Shown: positions 1-10,900 of the stretch, piece by piece | How the letters are laid out: every line of letters starts with the position of its first letter | Position numbering within the stretch: the stretch's first letter is position 1 | Assembly: GCF_013460135.1 (NCBI RefSeq) | Contig: NZ_CP038155.1 | Span: 1,860,001-1,924,000, forward strand | DNA length: 64,000 nucleotides | Direction of reading: 5' to 3' | DNA from: Arsenophonus endosymbiont of Aphis craccivora | Lineage (GTDB): Bacteria > Pseudomonadota > Gammaproteobacteria > Enterobacterales > Enterobacteriaceae | The notes under the pieces: model-generated | Databases searched by the model: none | Told to the model about the DNA's origin: nothing | What the model saw: only the letters and a program-made list of their open reading frames with translations | Made by a program: the position numbers and the translations under genes

Positions 1-695
1 AAGAAGTTATCGCTATGATCCAACTATTAGATCCTAAACCTGGGCAAATCATTCAAACTAATGAACCACAATATATTGTCCCCGATGCTCTGGTGCGCAA
101 AATAGATAATGACTGGCAAGTAGCTCTAAATACTGAAAACATTCCACGCTTAAAAATCAATCAACATTATGCTTCTCTAGGTCAATACTCTGATAATGAA
201 GAAGATAACCAATTCATCCGTAACAACTTACAAGATGCAAAATGGTTAATAAAAAGTTTAGAAAGTCGTAATGAAACTTTATTAAAAGTTGCCCAATGTA
301 TTGTTGAAAATCAACAACAGTTTTTTGAATATGGTGAAGAGTATATGAAACCTATGGTACTAGCGGATATTGCTTATCAGGTTGATATGCACGAATCGAC
401 GATTTCCCGTGTCACATCGCAAAAATATCTACATAGTCCAAGAGGTATTTTTGAACTGAAATACTTTTTTTCTAGCCATGTTAACACTGATACCGGAGGA
501 GAAGCCTCTTCTATCGCTATACGCGCGCTAGTAAAAAAACTCATTGCGGCAGAGAACCCTGCAAAACCCTTGAGTGATAACAAATTAACGAGCATACTAG
601 CAGAACAAGGTATTCAAATTGCTCGTCGTACAGTTGCTAAATATCGAGAGTCTCTATCCATTCCACCCTCGAATCAGCGTAAAAAACTGATTTGA
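1..695 (+). CDS. rpoN: RNA polymerase sigma-54 factor, C-terminal part (5' end outside window)
   Basis: Sigma-54 directs RNA polymerase to -24/-12 promoters that need AAA+ activators. The reading frame is open from the first bases of the window (frame of position 3), so the visible start codon at 15 is internal and about half of the usual ~477 residues is missing upstream. Visible parts are the core-binding/HTH region ([18 protein letters not shown]) and the diagnostic RpoN box [10 protein letters not shown] near the C-terminus, followed by the [11 protein letters not shown] tail typical of enterobacteria. It is followed at 22 bp by hpf, then ptsN-rapZ-ptsO, the standard rpoN operon. No lesion is visible in the part present. 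Confidence 0.97.
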   Translation, partial: EVIAMIQLLDPKPGQIIQTNEPQYIVPDALVRKIDNDWQVALNTENIPRLKINQHYASLGQYSDNEEDNQFIRNNLQDAKWLIKSLESRNETLLKVAQCIVENQQQFFEYGEEYMKPMVLADIAYQVDMHESTISRVTSQKYLHSPRGIFELKYFFSSHVNTDTGGEASSIAIRALVKKLIAAENPAKPLSDNKLTSILAEQGIQIARRTVAKYRESLSIPPSNQRKKLI

Positions 696-717
696 ATTAA
701 CTGAGAAGGAAGATACT

Positions 718-1062
718 ATGGAATTTCAAATTACTGGCCAAAATATTAAAATTACTGAAGCATTACGCCAAACCGTGGAAGAAAAGTGTTCGAAATTTGA
801 ACAATACTTTGACCATATCAATGCTATTCATGTAATTTTAAAAGTACAGAAATTTAATCAAATTGCTGAGGCAACGGCGAAAGTAAATGGAGCAGAACTA
901 CATGCTTCTGCTCAAGAAGATGATATGTATGCGGCAATTGATGCCATGGTAGAAAAAATGGCGCGCCAGCTTACTAAATACAAAGAAAAATTGAAACAAC
1001 ATGAATCTGTGTTATTAAACAACAAGGGCACTATGACACTAAATGTAGATTATCGATGTTAG
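718..1062 (+). CDS. hpf: Ribosome hibernation promoting factor HPF, C-terminally extended
   Basis: Short HPF binds the 30S decoding region in stationary phase and promotes 100S ribosome dimers. Residues 1-95 match the enterobacterial protein (ITGQNIKITEAL start, EQYFDHINAIHVILKVQKF, DMYAAIDAMVEKMARQLTK, KLKQH). The enterobacterial protein normally stops just after KLKQH; here the frame continues 19 residues to end in NVDYRC. The tail resembles neither long-HPF dimerisation domains nor YfiA tails that I know, so it probably arose by loss of the ancestral stop. The start is supported by GGAAG about 8 bases upstream. It is second gene of the rpoN operon. Confidence 0.95.
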   Translation: MEFQITGQNIKITEALRQTVEEKCSKFEQYFDHINAIHVILKVQKFNQIAEATAKVNGAELHASAQEDDMYAAIDAMVEKMARQLTKYKEKLKQHESVLLNNKGTMTLNVDYRC

Positions 1063-1125
1063 TATCGTTCATGCCAGATATTCATTATGGATATCTGGTA
1101 TAATTGCCCTAAGTGAATAAATCCA

Positions 1126-1593
1126 ATGAACAGTGAAAAAAAATTATCATTAAGCTCGGTATTAACACCATCATGTACACTCAATAATGTACATTGTACT
1201 AGTAAAAAACGAGCACTAGAAATTATTAGTGAAGTTGCTGCAATTGCACTGAATGTACCTGAAAGTGTCGTTTTTGACTCATTATTAACCCGTGAAAAAG
1301 TCGGCACAACCGGTATAGGTGGAGGTATTGCAATCCCACATGGCAAATTAAATGAAAACAATTCATCCGACGCAGTTGGTGTTTTTCTCCATTTAGATGA
1401 ACCTATTGCTTTTGATGCCATTGATAATCAGTCAGTCAATTTACTGTTTGCATTATTAGTTCCTTCAGAGCAATGTAAAACACATTTACATACTCTCTCT
1501 TTAATTGCCAAACGGTTAACTGATAAGAACCTATGTCGTCGTTTACGCGCTGCGCAAAGTAATGATGAACTCTATAAAATCATTACTGAATAA
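1126..1593 (+). CDS. ptsN: Nitrogen-regulatory PTS enzyme IIA (EIIA-Ntr)
   Basis: PtsN is the terminal phosphoacceptor of the nitrogen PTS (PtsP-PtsO-PtsN); it controls K+ uptake and other targets according to phosphorylation state. The 155 residues form one PTS EIIA type-2 domain. The phosphorylated histidine is His72 in GIAIPHGK, and FALLVP...THLHTLSLIAKRL follows as in the family. It is slightly shorter than E. coli PtsN (163) only at the N-terminus. The ribosome-binding site is weak. Neighbours hpf and rapZ are in the usual order. Intact. Confidence 0.96.
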   Translation: MNSEKKLSLSSVLTPSCTLNNVHCTSKKRALEIISEVAAIALNVPESVVFDSLLTREKVGTTGIGGGIAIPHGKLNENNSSDAVGVFLHLDEPIAFDAIDNQSVNLLFALLVPSEQCKTHLHTLSLIAKRLTDKNLCRRLRAAQSNDELYKIITE

Positions 1594-1658
1594 CTGGTTT
1601 CTAAAAATCTAAGCCAAATAATGATTTTCATTGTGAAGAAACTTAAGGGGTATGACTC

Positions 1659-2513
1659 ATGGTGCTGATGATAGTCAGTGGCCGTTCTGGTTCAGGTAAA
1701 TCAGTTGCTCTACGGGCACTGGAGGATATGGGTTTTTATTGTGTTGACAATCTGCCCGTTATTTTACTGCCAGAATTAGCAAATTCACTTGCTGAACGAC
1801 AAACTTCTGCGGCCGTGAGTATCGATGTTCGTAATATGCCAGACAACCCAACAATTTTCGAGAATGCGTTAAAAAATCTACCGGCTAGTTTTTCCCCACA
1901 ATTACTTTTTCTTGATGCAGATCGTAATACGCTGATCAGAAGATATAGTGATACACGCCGTTTACATCCACTCTCCAATAAAAATTTATCATTAGAAAAT
2001 GCTATTGATGAAGAAAATGATCTATTAGAGCCACTCCGCTCACGCGCAGATTTAGTTATCGACACCTCTGAAATGTCAGTACATGAACTGGCTGAAATGC
2101 TTAGAGCACGCTTATTAGGTAAACGGGAACGTGAATTGACAATGGTTTTCGAATCCTTTGGCTTTAAACATGGTATTCCGATCGATGCAGATTATGTGTT
2201 TGATGTCCGTTTTTTACCTAACCCACATTGGGATCCTAAATTACGTCCTATGACAGGTCTCGATCGTCCTGTTGCCGCCTTTCTTGACCGACACACAGAA
2301 GTGCATAACTTTATCTATCAAACACGTAGTTATCTTGAATTATGGTTACCCATGTTAGAATCTAATAACCGTAGCTATTTGACGATTGCTATCGGTTGTA
2401 CCGGAGGTAAACACCGTTCAGTTTATGTTGCCGAACAACTGGCTGATTACTTTCGTTCTAGAGGCAAAAATGTTCAGTCGCGTCATCGGACGTTAGAAAA
2501 GAGAAAGTCATGA
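1659..2513 (+). CDS. rapZ: RNase adapter protein RapZ
   Basis: RapZ binds GlcN6P, delivers the small RNA GlmZ to RNase E and so tunes amino-sugar synthesis. The 284 residues equal the enterobacterial length. Walker A GRSGSGKS lies at residues 8-15; the C-terminal RNA-binding domain has the conserved segment [19 protein letters not shown] and the basic C-terminal tail [10 protein letters not shown]. The start at MVLMIVSG follows an AAGGGG element. The gene overlaps ptsO by 4 bp (ATGA), implying translational coupling. Intact. Confidence 0.97.
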   Translation: MVLMIVSGRSGSGKSVALRALEDMGFYCVDNLPVILLPELANSLAERQTSAAVSIDVRNMPDNPTIFENALKNLPASFSPQLLFLDADRNTLIRRYSDTRRLHPLSNKNLSLENAIDEENDLLEPLRSRADLVIDTSEMSVHELAEMLRARLLGKRERELTMVFESFGFKHGIPIDADYVFDVRFLPNPHWDPKLRPMTGLDRPVAAFLDRHTEVHNFIYQTRSYLELWLPMLESNNRSYLTIAIGCTGGKHRSVYVAEQLADYFRSRGKNVQSRHRTLEKRKS

Positions 2514-2782
2514 CGGTCTATCAACTCATTATTATAAAAAATCAACAGGGTATGCATGCCAGGCCAGCAATGATGCTATGTGAACTAATCCAACAATTTG
2601 AATCTTCGGTGCTATTGCGCAATTGCCATAATATAGAAGCTCAAGCAGATAGTGTTATAGCGATGTTAATGTTAGACTCAGAACAAGGTAGTTATATCGA
2701 TATTGAAGTAACCGGTCCAGATGAAGAGCAGGCACTAGCAGCAATGATTCAACTTTTTCATCATAAACTTGAAGACGATTAA
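2510..2782 (+). CDS. ptsO: Phosphocarrier protein NPr
   Basis: NPr is the HPr-like carrier between PtsP (EI-Ntr) and PtsN. The 90-residue HPr fold shows the active-site motif GMHARPA with phospho-accepting His16, and the [14 protein letters not shown] segment corresponding to the regulatory-serine region of HPr. Its start codon overlaps the rapZ stop. It is last gene of the rpoN operon here; E. coli yrbL, which follows in that species, is absent. Intact. Confidence 0.96.
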   Translation: MTVYQLIIIKNQQGMHARPAMMLCELIQQFESSVLLRNCHNIEAQADSVIAMLMLDSEQGSYIDIEVTGPDEEQALAAMIQLFHHKLEDD

Positions 2783-3085
2783 CCAGTCTCTTTCAAAAAG
2801 TGTAATTAAATCAACGTTATTAGACAGCCATTTTTCACCGCTATCAACTACCTCAAAATTACGCGATATCTGCTAACACTATTATTCTTTCAATGTCATT
2901 TAATATACTGTGGCAAATTGAGTAAAAGTCATTCTGCCACACTAAAATGCTACTGAGTTGGCATCAACCCCATCTATAACTTTTCCGTCATCTGGTAATT
3001 TCTGCTCTTGCTGTAAATGCCTATCATTTTAGCCGTTCAATCCGGCCAAATCTTCTCATTCAACGAAAGCAATTATTAGCAAAAT
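2783..3085. other. Non-coding stretch between ptsO and pmbA remnant
   Basis: About 300 bp between two convergent transcription units. I see no ORF with recognisable similarity, no tRNA and no clear strong terminator. It may contain the eroded remains of the gene that follows pmbA in relatives (cybC in E. coli), but I cannot show this by eye. Confidence 0.4.
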
Positions 3086-4098
3086 TTACTGACCAGCAAC
3101 ATGCATTTCTGGTAATAATACCGAACCACATTGAATATTACTGCGAGTTTTAATATCGTTGCCTATTGTTACGATATTAGCCCACATCTGTTTTAGATTG
3201 CCAGCAATAGTAATTTCACTGACAGGATATTGTATTACGCCGTTTTCAACCCAAAAACCTGCTGCTCCCCGAGAATAATCCACCGTTACCGAGCTAACTC
3301 CCTGCCCATCAATTCAGTAACAACTAACCCCGTCCCCATTTCTCGCAATAAAGCAGCAAAAATGACCGGTGTCTTCATAGTTGATAATTTACGCGGTGAA
3401 AGCCTGGCGACAGTTCGGCGAGCAGCCTCCTGTCCAACCCATTGAGGTGATTGCAAATCCTCTAATCGACGGGCAATGGAATAAGCATAATCGCGCTCCA
3501 TTCCATCATTCTCCTGAGCAATCACACAACTTGACATTGAGTGCCGACTGGAGCAATAACTCTGTAACATTCCGTGAGTATTACCAAACACTCTAATGCC
3601 ATAATGACTATTAAAACTTCCACCTTCAGTATTTTTAATTCTTTTATCCGCATTTAAAGCCGACATCTCCGCTTGAACTGCCAATTGGATCGCTTTTTCA
3701 GCATCAATATCAAAGGGATAAAAGAGTTTTAAATCAGGTGATTGATAAGCCAAAAGGTCAGCGTCTGCTAAACCAGCAAAAGGATCTTCCGAAGTATACT
3801 GTGCAATATCAATATCGGCTTGCACAGTACGCTTAATCGCTGCTGGATGTAAATTAGTGGACGAGGCACTACCTTTGTTGTTTATGATAAACCGTGATGC
3901 CAAGAGAGCACCATCACTATTACATTCAATATTGTCAGTTTCACCAAAACGTTTACTTACACTGATACCTGTTGATTTATTAATAGCCACTTCAGCTGCA
4001 TCACAACTCTTTTTGGCGATTGATAATGCATATGCAACTGTTTCTTCTAATTGTTGACGTTGTAATAAAACCTGTTCCGTCAAACTCATTGATATCAT
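3086..4098 (-). pseudogene. pmbA: tldE/pmbA metalloprotease subunit, internal deletion plus frameshift
   Basis: TldE pairs with TldD to make the protease that matures microcin B17-type peptides and degrades CcdA. The N-terminal ~225 residues are present up to [15 protein letters not shown], then the frame jumps to [16 protein letters not shown], losing roughly 125 residues of the central domain in frame (junction near 3337-3362). A second lesion, loss of one base near 3301-3306 in the MGQGV codons, shifts the frame; the C-terminal piece ([14 protein letters not shown] to GSVLLPEM) is readable in another frame to the stop at 3086. The start may be 4098 or 4089. Its partner tldD is also broken. 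Confidence 0.93.
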
Positions 4099-4271
4099 CC
4101 AAAAATAGAAAATAAAATCAACTCAACCAATACCTATCTTCAGCAGAAAATAAATCCTCTGTAGCATTAAATCTATTTTCCCAGTTACAATAGAGATAAG
4201 ATGTTAACATACCAGACGACAGATTATTCTGAAATAAAATAATCCGACGTCTTGCTAAGAGGAAAACCGCG

Positions 4272-4811
4272 ATGGCAAAACAGCCCGATAACTGGTTCGA
4301 TGATAACGCCGATAATATCGATAAGGATGAAATCATCTGGGTCAGTAAAAGCGAAATCAAGCGTGATGCCGAAGCGCTAAAAAAGCTGGGAGCAGAACTG
4401 GTTGAACTTAGTAAACATGAACTAGAACGTATCCCCCTTAATGATGAACTACTAGCAGCTGTTGAATTAGCGCAAAAAATTAAGAGTGAAGGGCGACGAC
4501 GCCAGATACAATTTATTGGTAAATTACTCAGAGCGCAAGATCCTCAACCTATTTATGACGCGTTGGATAAGCTAAAAAATCGGCACAATCAACAAATTGC
4601 CATATTACATAAACTTGAAGCTTTACGTAATCAATTATTAGAGAATGGCGATAATGCAATTGAAGATGTAATACGTTTATTTCCCTTAGCTGATCGTCAA
4701 CAGCTACGGACCTTAATTCGTAACTGTAAAAAAGAAATAGAGGCAAATAAACCGGCTAAAGCCTATCGCCAACTCTTTCAATACCTAAAAACATTATCTG
4801 AAATTGCCTAA
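4272..4811 (+). CDS. darP: Ribosome-associated protein DarP (YjgA)
   Basis: DarP (YjgA, DUF615) is a late 50S subunit assembly factor. The 179 residues match the family throughout: acidic N-terminus, [43 protein letters not shown] and [11 protein letters not shown]. The start has AAGAGGAAA about 10 bases upstream. It is divergent from the pmbA pseudogene and overlaps the convergent barstar gene by 4 bp at its 3' end. Intact. Confidence 0.95.
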   Translation: MAKQPDNWFDDNADNIDKDEIIWVSKSEIKRDAEALKKLGAELVELSKHELERIPLNDELLAAVELAQKIKSEGRRRQIQFIGKLLRAQDPQPIYDALDKLKNRHNQQIAILHKLEALRNQLLENGDNAIEDVIRLFPLADRQQLRTLIRNCKKEIEANKPAKAYRQLFQYLKTLSEIA

Positions 4812-5098
4812 GCTGGATTAGATTGGGAGGCTCGGCAATGAAATATTAATTTCCCTCCTAATGTTTGTTCAGCTTCTCTAAAAACCGTTATCAGCTCAGC
4901 AAATTCTGTTAACTGATATTCATTTATATGAGAAAAAATAACCTCTACCGGTAAAGCAATTCCACAAGTCAACATATCCCAAAGTGCATCCAAATTTTGG
5001 CCAAACCATTTTGGTAATTCAAAAACCAATATCGCTTTTTGATAAAAGTCATTCAGATTTTCTATTTCACGAAAATCAAATTCAACACAATGCATCAT
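4808..5098 (-). CDS. yhcO: Barstar-family RNase inhibitor (YhcO-like)
   Basis: Barstar is the cytoplasmic inhibitor that plugs the active site of barnase-type RNases. The 96 residues carry [10 protein letters not shown] and [11 protein letters not shown]; Asp37, Asp41 and Glu75 correspond to barstar Asp35, Asp39 and Glu76, the residues that bind the barnase active site. It starts directly after the stop codon of the upstream barnase-like gene, so the two form a toxin-immunity operon on the minus strand. The reading frame is intact although the RNase gene is frameshifted. The start could be 5098 or the next ATG at 5095. Confidence 0.92.
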   Translation of the reverse strand: MMHCVEFDFREIENLNDFYQKAILVFELPKWFGQNLDALWDMLTCGIALPVEVIFSHINEYQLTEFAELITVFREAEQTLGGKLIFHCRASQSNPA

Positions 5099-5561
5099 TT
5101 AATTCACTCTTGAAAAGGTTTTATAATGATCTAACGTCACATAAATCAATCCATCTGATGAATAAAGCAATCTATCACTAGCTCGATGACCACAGTGATA
5201 ATTGATATCGGCTTCATACCATTGGCGGATCTGGAGCAGCAGGTAGCAATTTTTCTCTGTTGTTGTATCTATCGCCACCAATCGCTGTACCCGGCATAAC
5301 TTGACATAAATTACCTGCCCTTGGATCCCAACCACTTTGTCGTGCTTTTCTTTTTGTAATATAAAAGTCTGGTAATCGATGGTATTGCCTTAGATAATTA
5401 ACCACATTTTGCTGTGCGGTTAACTTGTCAATATTATGGACAGCCGTGGGCGCTACTGTTTGCCCTATTATGTCTGCCTGCTGCCGACTATGCCATTTAA
5501 AGTAAACGACTGCCACTATTAATATGGCTAATATTAGCAAGATAACAATTTTTTTATTCAT
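5099..5561 (-). pseudogene. Barnase-family ribonuclease with N-terminal membrane anchor, frameshifted
   Basis: A guanyl-specific RNase of the barnase (N1/T1) family. The first frame starts MNKKIVILLILAILIVAVV, a membrane or signal segment, then VVNYLRQYHRLPDFYITK, GWDPRAGNL and GTAIGGDRYNNREKLLPA, matching barnase. A one-base shift near 5225-5232 moves the rest to another frame: QWYEADINYHCGHRASDR, LLYSSDGLIYVTLDHYKTF. Equivalents of barnase Lys27, Arg59, Glu73, Arg83, Arg87 and His102 are all still encoded, but split over two frames. The shift site is not an obvious slippery heptamer, so I call it a pseudogene. Upstream tldD ends 19 bp away; barstar follows immediately. Confidence 0.88.
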
Positions 5562-5580
5562 CCAATCATCCAAAAATTTA

Positions 5581-7027
5581 TTATGCTGTTCCACCAACCG
5601 TCATACTATCGAGCTTTAATGTGGGTTGGCCCACACCAACAGGAACACTTTGCCATTCTTTGCCGCAAACACCAATCCCGCTATCAAGTTTGAGATCATT
5701 ACCAACCATTGAAATCTGCTGCATTGCTTCTCGCCCGGAGCCAATTAATGTTGCTCCTTTTATCGGCTTTGTGATTTTCCCTTTTTCGATCAAATAGGCT
5801 TCCGCAGTCGAAAAAACAAATTTGCCCGAAGTAATATCAACTTGCCCACCAGCAAAATTAGGTGCATAAATACCACGATCAACACTGGCTATTATCTCTG
5901 CTGGGGTTGATTGTCCGGCTAACATATAAGTATTTGTCATACGAGGCATCGGTAAATGCGCATAAGATTCACGCCGACCATTACCGGTTTGCACAACACC
6001 CATCAAACGAGCGTTCATTTTGTCTTGCATATAACCTTTTAAAATACCATTTTCAATCAAGACATTATATTGTCCCGGTACACCTTCATCATTGATGGCT
6101 AAAGATCCTCTACGACCGACTAGAGTGGCATCATCAACCACGGTACAAAGTGGTGAAGCAACTTGTTGACCTACTTTTCCACTAAAAATAGATGTGCCAC
6201 GCCGATTAAAATCACCTTCAAGACCGTGGCCGACTGCCTCGTGTAGTAAAACACCTGGCCAACCAGCACCGAGTACCACAGGCATTGTGCCTGCCGGTGC
6301 AGCAATTGCGGTAAGATTAACCAATGCTATGCTGACAGCCTCTCGAGCATAATATGCCGCCCGAACTTCACCTTGCTCTGTTTCAAGAAAATATTGGTAA
6401 CCATAGCGCCCACCACCACCACTACCAGCACGCTCACGCTTGCCGTCATGTTCCACTAACACACTGACAGATAAGCGTACTAATGGACGAATATCAGCCG
6501 CTAACGTGCCATCTGTTGCTACGACCAGAACATGTTCATAAACACCAGATAGCGTTACATCGACCTCTTGCACACGAGGATCTTGGGCTCGGGCAACTTG
6601 ATCAACACGCTGCAACAATGCGATTTTCTCTTCCTGGATCATTGTTTGTATAGGATCAATCGCAGAATATAAATGTTTAAAATTAACCTTACTAATTAGA
6701 CATGCTTGGCCCTTACCAGCCTAATTGACAATGCTTCGAGCCGCATTAGCACTTTGCTGTAGTGCCTGTAAAGTTATCTGATCGGCATAAGCAAATCCGG
6801 TTTTATCATCACGAATAGCGCGAATACCTACACCCTGATCAATATTGTAGGATCCTCTTTTAATAATTCCGTCTTCCAATCCCCATGCTTCATGACAACT
6901 CCGATTGAAAATAGAGATCGGCATAATCTAAATATCGCTCGGCAAGTGATTGTAAAACATCTTGCAGATGTTGATGATTAAGATCGTTTGATGTCAGCAA
7001 ATATTCACTAACAGAGGTTAAACTCAT
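5581..7027 (-). pseudogene. tldD: tldD metalloprotease subunit, frameshift plus nonsense
   Basis: TldD supplies the zinc site of the TldD/TldE protease. The start [11 protein letters not shown] is at 7027. An extra base near 6901 shifts the frame after DYADLYFQS; translation resumes in the next frame at [16 protein letters not shown] at 6721-6723 interrupts that frame, and the remaining ~350 residues run open in the same frame to 5581, including the HEAVGH zinc motif (HExxxH) in [14 protein letters not shown]. The long open 3' part suggests recent inactivation. It lies 15 bp downstream of the hydrolase gene, as in Yersinia-like gene order. Confidence 0.94.
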
Positions 7028-7042
7028 ATTTATTTACTCTTT

Positions 7043-7900
7043 CTATTTCGTTTTGTGTTCAATGAATGGCATCAAACTAGTACAGAAGCGATTATGCTTT
7101 ACGACTTTCATCTGTTCACGGACACCAATCAGGCTTTCTTTAGCTTTATCAATATTAAGCGTTAATGCACTGACTGCATCTGCATTTTCTTGCAAAATAT
7201 TGCCCCAGCTATCAATCACCATTGAGTGACCCCAAGTACGACGTTGACCATGCACGCCTATTTGTGCCGGCGCCAAAATCATACATTGATTTTCAATCGC
7301 GCGGGCTTTTAACAGTGGTTCCCAGTGAGCTTCACCAGTTAAACGTGTAAAAGCAGCCGGCACAGCAATGAGATCCGCCCCTTGCTTTCTTAATGCCTGA
7401 AACAGGCAGGGAAAACGTAAATCATAACAAATCGTCATTCCTAAACGGCCAACTGGCGTATCAACTACTGTAATATGTTCACCACGTTGATAAATTGACG
7501 ATTCGTTATAAATACCTTGTTCATCATCAATTATATTCACATCAAACATGTGAATTTTGTCATAGCGAGCACGAATTGCACCGCTATCATCAAATAACAG
7601 ACTACTACTCGTGATAAGCTCAGGATCTTCGCGGCTGATTAATGGCATAGAGCCCACCAATATCCATACTTGATAATGACGAGCCATTTCAGCAATTGCA
7701 CCTTGTAAAGGACCTTCTCCCTGTAATTCAGCAAAATTACGGTAACTGATATTATCACTAAACAACAGTGCATTTTCCGGTGTTAAAACCAATTTCACAC
7801 TATTTGGCAATTGTTTAATCTGCTGCTCTATCTGAGCAAGGTTATGTTTAGTATTTTTACCACTACACAATTGTAATAGTGCAATATTGTCACTTGTCAT
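7043..7900 (-). CDS. Carbon-nitrogen hydrolase (Nit1/Nit2-like amidase)
   Basis: A 285-residue single-domain nitrilase-superfamily enzyme. The Glu-Lys-Cys triad is visible: Glu in LTPENALLFSD, Lys in YDKIHMFDV and Cys in GMTICYDLRFP. The HMFDVNI and LRFPCLFQAL segments put it with the Nit family, whose members hydrolyse deaminated glutathione (metabolite repair); the substrate here is inferred only from similarity. It overlaps yhdP by 11 bp and precedes tldD, an order I associate with Yersinia and relatives rather than E. coli. Intact. Confidence 0.9.
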   Translation of the reverse strand: MTSDNIALLQLCSGKNTKHNLAQIEQQIKQLPNSVKLVLTPENALLFSDNISYRNFAELQGEGPLQGAIAEMARHYQVWILVGSMPLISREDPELITSSSLLFDDSGAIRARYDKIHMFDVNIIDDEQGIYNESSIYQRGEHITVVDTPVGRLGMTICYDLRFPCLFQALRKQGADLIAVPAAFTRLTGEAHWEPLLKARAIENQCMILAPAQIGVHGQRRTWGHSMVIDSWGNILQENADAVSALTLNIDKAKESLIGVREQMKVVKHNRFCTSLMPFIEHKTK

Positions 7901-10900
7901 CCCGTTGATTCTCCTTCAATTGACGTAAAGTTTCATCAATTTTTGGTTGTTCCAGACTACCGGTAATTCGATAACGAATAACCGATATTTTACTCCATAA
8001 TGGGCCCAATACTCTAGTTGCAGCAAACACTACCGCACCCGTAAGTGGATTAACGGCAAATGCCGTTGCAACACTTACCGTGGTTGCAATTTCAGGAGTA
8101 ATAATAGCTTCTAAATTCATATCACGACGAACTAAATTAATTTTGCCATGTATTGTAATATCAGCCATTAAACCATCAATATAAAAATTATCAGTATTCA
8201 AGATGCCATTTTTTATATTGGCGTTACCCCGAATGGCATCAAACGCAAAGTCATCACTAAAGGTATCACTAAAATCCAATTGCAATTTACGTAAAAGTGC
8301 GTCAAAACTGATAAAACGCAACAACTGACCGGCTACACCACCACCCATCTGAGCAATTGCTCCCTTAGCTAATTTAAAACTCAGATTACCGTTCAAACTA
8401 GCAACATCAGGTTGCCATGGTACTGCGGCCCAATTTAAATCAAAATCAATTTTAAAAGGTGCCTGTTTAATCGGCACTAGTATGCCATAATAAGCAGCCA
8501 AATCATCAAATCGATTACCTTTTAATATCCCTTTTATCGTTGTACTGTTTTGCTGATCTGCATGCCATATACCAGAGATTTTCAAATCAGTGGAGCTATT
8601 TATTAACGATCCTTCTTTTAAAATGAGGGTTTGTCTATTGCGTATGACTTGTGCTTTTAGTTCACCTAGTTTATAGCCTGCAAGCCAACATTCTGAGCAA
8701 TAAATATTCATATTTGGCCAAGCTGAAATATCATATCTTTGCGCAAGGTTATTTATTGCCACATAATTCTGCTGTTGGAATGAAGTTTCTGGATTAAAAT
8801 AAAGATAGTTAATCTTAGCTTGCCAATCACCCTGCTTCGGAATACTTAAACTACCCTTCAAATTATCGCTATCTACAACAATTGTCGTTAATTCAGCGGT
8901 TTTATTAATGGTACATGCCATATTATTCCATTGCTGTTTAGCAAAAGTGATCTTTGGCAAGTTAACAATAGCGATATCGGGTATTACAAATGATTTACCA
9001 TAACTTTGCGGTGCTAAATTTAATGAAGAAAATGAAGTCAAAAATGAAAGCCATTTCGGATCATTGATTTCAGGTAAGTTGATCATAACTAATGGACTGT
9101 CGGGCAGAACAACGCCTTTAGCTGTGTAAGGCTGAATGGCTACTTTTAGCAAACGAACTTGCTTTTCAGTAAATTGCCATTGGCTATTAAAGCTAACTTG
9201 CTTACCAACATCACCATAAATTTGTAATTGCCGGGTATCACCACTAGCACGAATTTGCATATCACCTAATTGCCTTACTTGCTTGCTATCCAAAGCAGGA
9301 AATTTGCTAGTAAGCTTATCTAATTTGCTATTCAGAGCAATGGATAAGGTTGGATTTTGCTTTAGTTGATTGGGCAATTGAATATTAACCTGTCCTTGCC
9401 AGGCTGTGCTACCTGCCAATTGACGCGTAATCGATTTAGGCAAAATAGCGATTTTTTTAGCTTGCCAATTACCGCCAACATTTACATTGATCTGGTAATT
9501 CTGTCGTTCATTAATGGTATTAAATGTTAAATTTATCGGTTGGCCAAACCATTCAGCTTGCAACTTTTCACTTTTCAAATCACCATTACGAAAATAAAAA
9601 CGCCCCGTTAGCTGTTCCAGCTGACTATCAATAGCTGTGATATCGACATCATTATTCTTAAGATCAACTGGACCACTAGCAATCACACTACCACTATTTC
9701 TCTCTAACGGAATATCAAGCATCAATTTGCCACTAACGTTACCGCCTATTTTCACTGCATCTAATGCCTTGCCAATCGAACCTTCCATCGGGCTATGGAT
9801 AAAATAATTATGGATCGCTTGTCCATCACCGGTAATATTAGATTTTATTAATAATTTAGATTGACTATAATCGGCAATATCTGCGCTAAGATCTACTGCT
9901 TTAGCATCACCTAATTTTACACTAGGCGCCGACATCCAAAGTCCATTACGTTCAAAATTAAGATCGATATCCAAATCAAAAATTGTCGGCCAATCAGTTT
10001 GATACTTAAAAGTCGCATCTCGTAGCGGTACAACAACTTGAAATTGTCCATTCTTCTTTTTAAAAGGAAAATTAGCCGGATCACCGTGAAAAACCATCGT
10101 GGCGGCATCAACATGACCGCTAATAATTGCTTTCGTCAGATAATCAGATAAATCTTTACCCATTAACGTGGTGGGAAAATAACGCCATGCATCACCAGCA
10201 TCGGTCAATTTTGCGCCAGCCAAAATACTTAATATAGGTGGCTGATCTTTTGCTGTCTGATAACGAAAATCGCCGGTTGTCGATAGCGATTTTGCTTGCA
10301 GCATTAGATCCTCACTCCAAATCTGGCGTGATTGGCCTTCTTCCGACCAAAAAATGGTTCCCTGTCCGGCAGAAATTTCCAATGGCACTTTAAACATTGG
10401 TGCATATTCGATAAAACTATTATTTAAGTTAAATGAGCATCTTCCACTTTGCTGACTACCTCGCAATGAACCACTAAAATGGCTAACTGAAGGTATATCT
10501 TTCCAGCGTATCCAGCTAATATCTTGCCAGGTGGCATCAATGAGTGCTTTCTCTGGCTTACCCGGCGTAATATCCAATGCCAGTGCGACGAGTTGACCTT
10601 TTGGCTGACGTTTTTGCCAATCACTAATAAATTCAGGCGTGAAAAAAGAGAAAATAGGGATAATAGTTCTTAATCGCTCTAATTGAATATTATTAATCCG
10701 TATACGCCAATGATTTTCATCTGCTTTTGATTGTGGTAAATAGAGTAGAGAACTTTGACCTTCAAGCCATTGTTGTTGATCAGTTTTTAAATGTTGTAGC
10801 TGTGGAATATTAAATAACCAACCATTCTCTTGACGATGCAGGGTCAGCAATAAATCATCAACAGCCAGCTGATGCTCTTGTCCATCAACCTGCCAATTTG

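Noticed and set aside
5225-5240. Programmed ribosomal frameshift in the barnase-like gene
   Set aside because: No X-XXY-YYZ slippery heptamer or obvious stimulatory hairpin is visible at the junction; kept only as a question under findings.
5099-5335. Separate small protein of 78 residues
   Set aside because: It is the C-terminal half of the frameshifted barnase-like RNase, with the catalytic Glu, Arg and His equivalents, not an independent gene.
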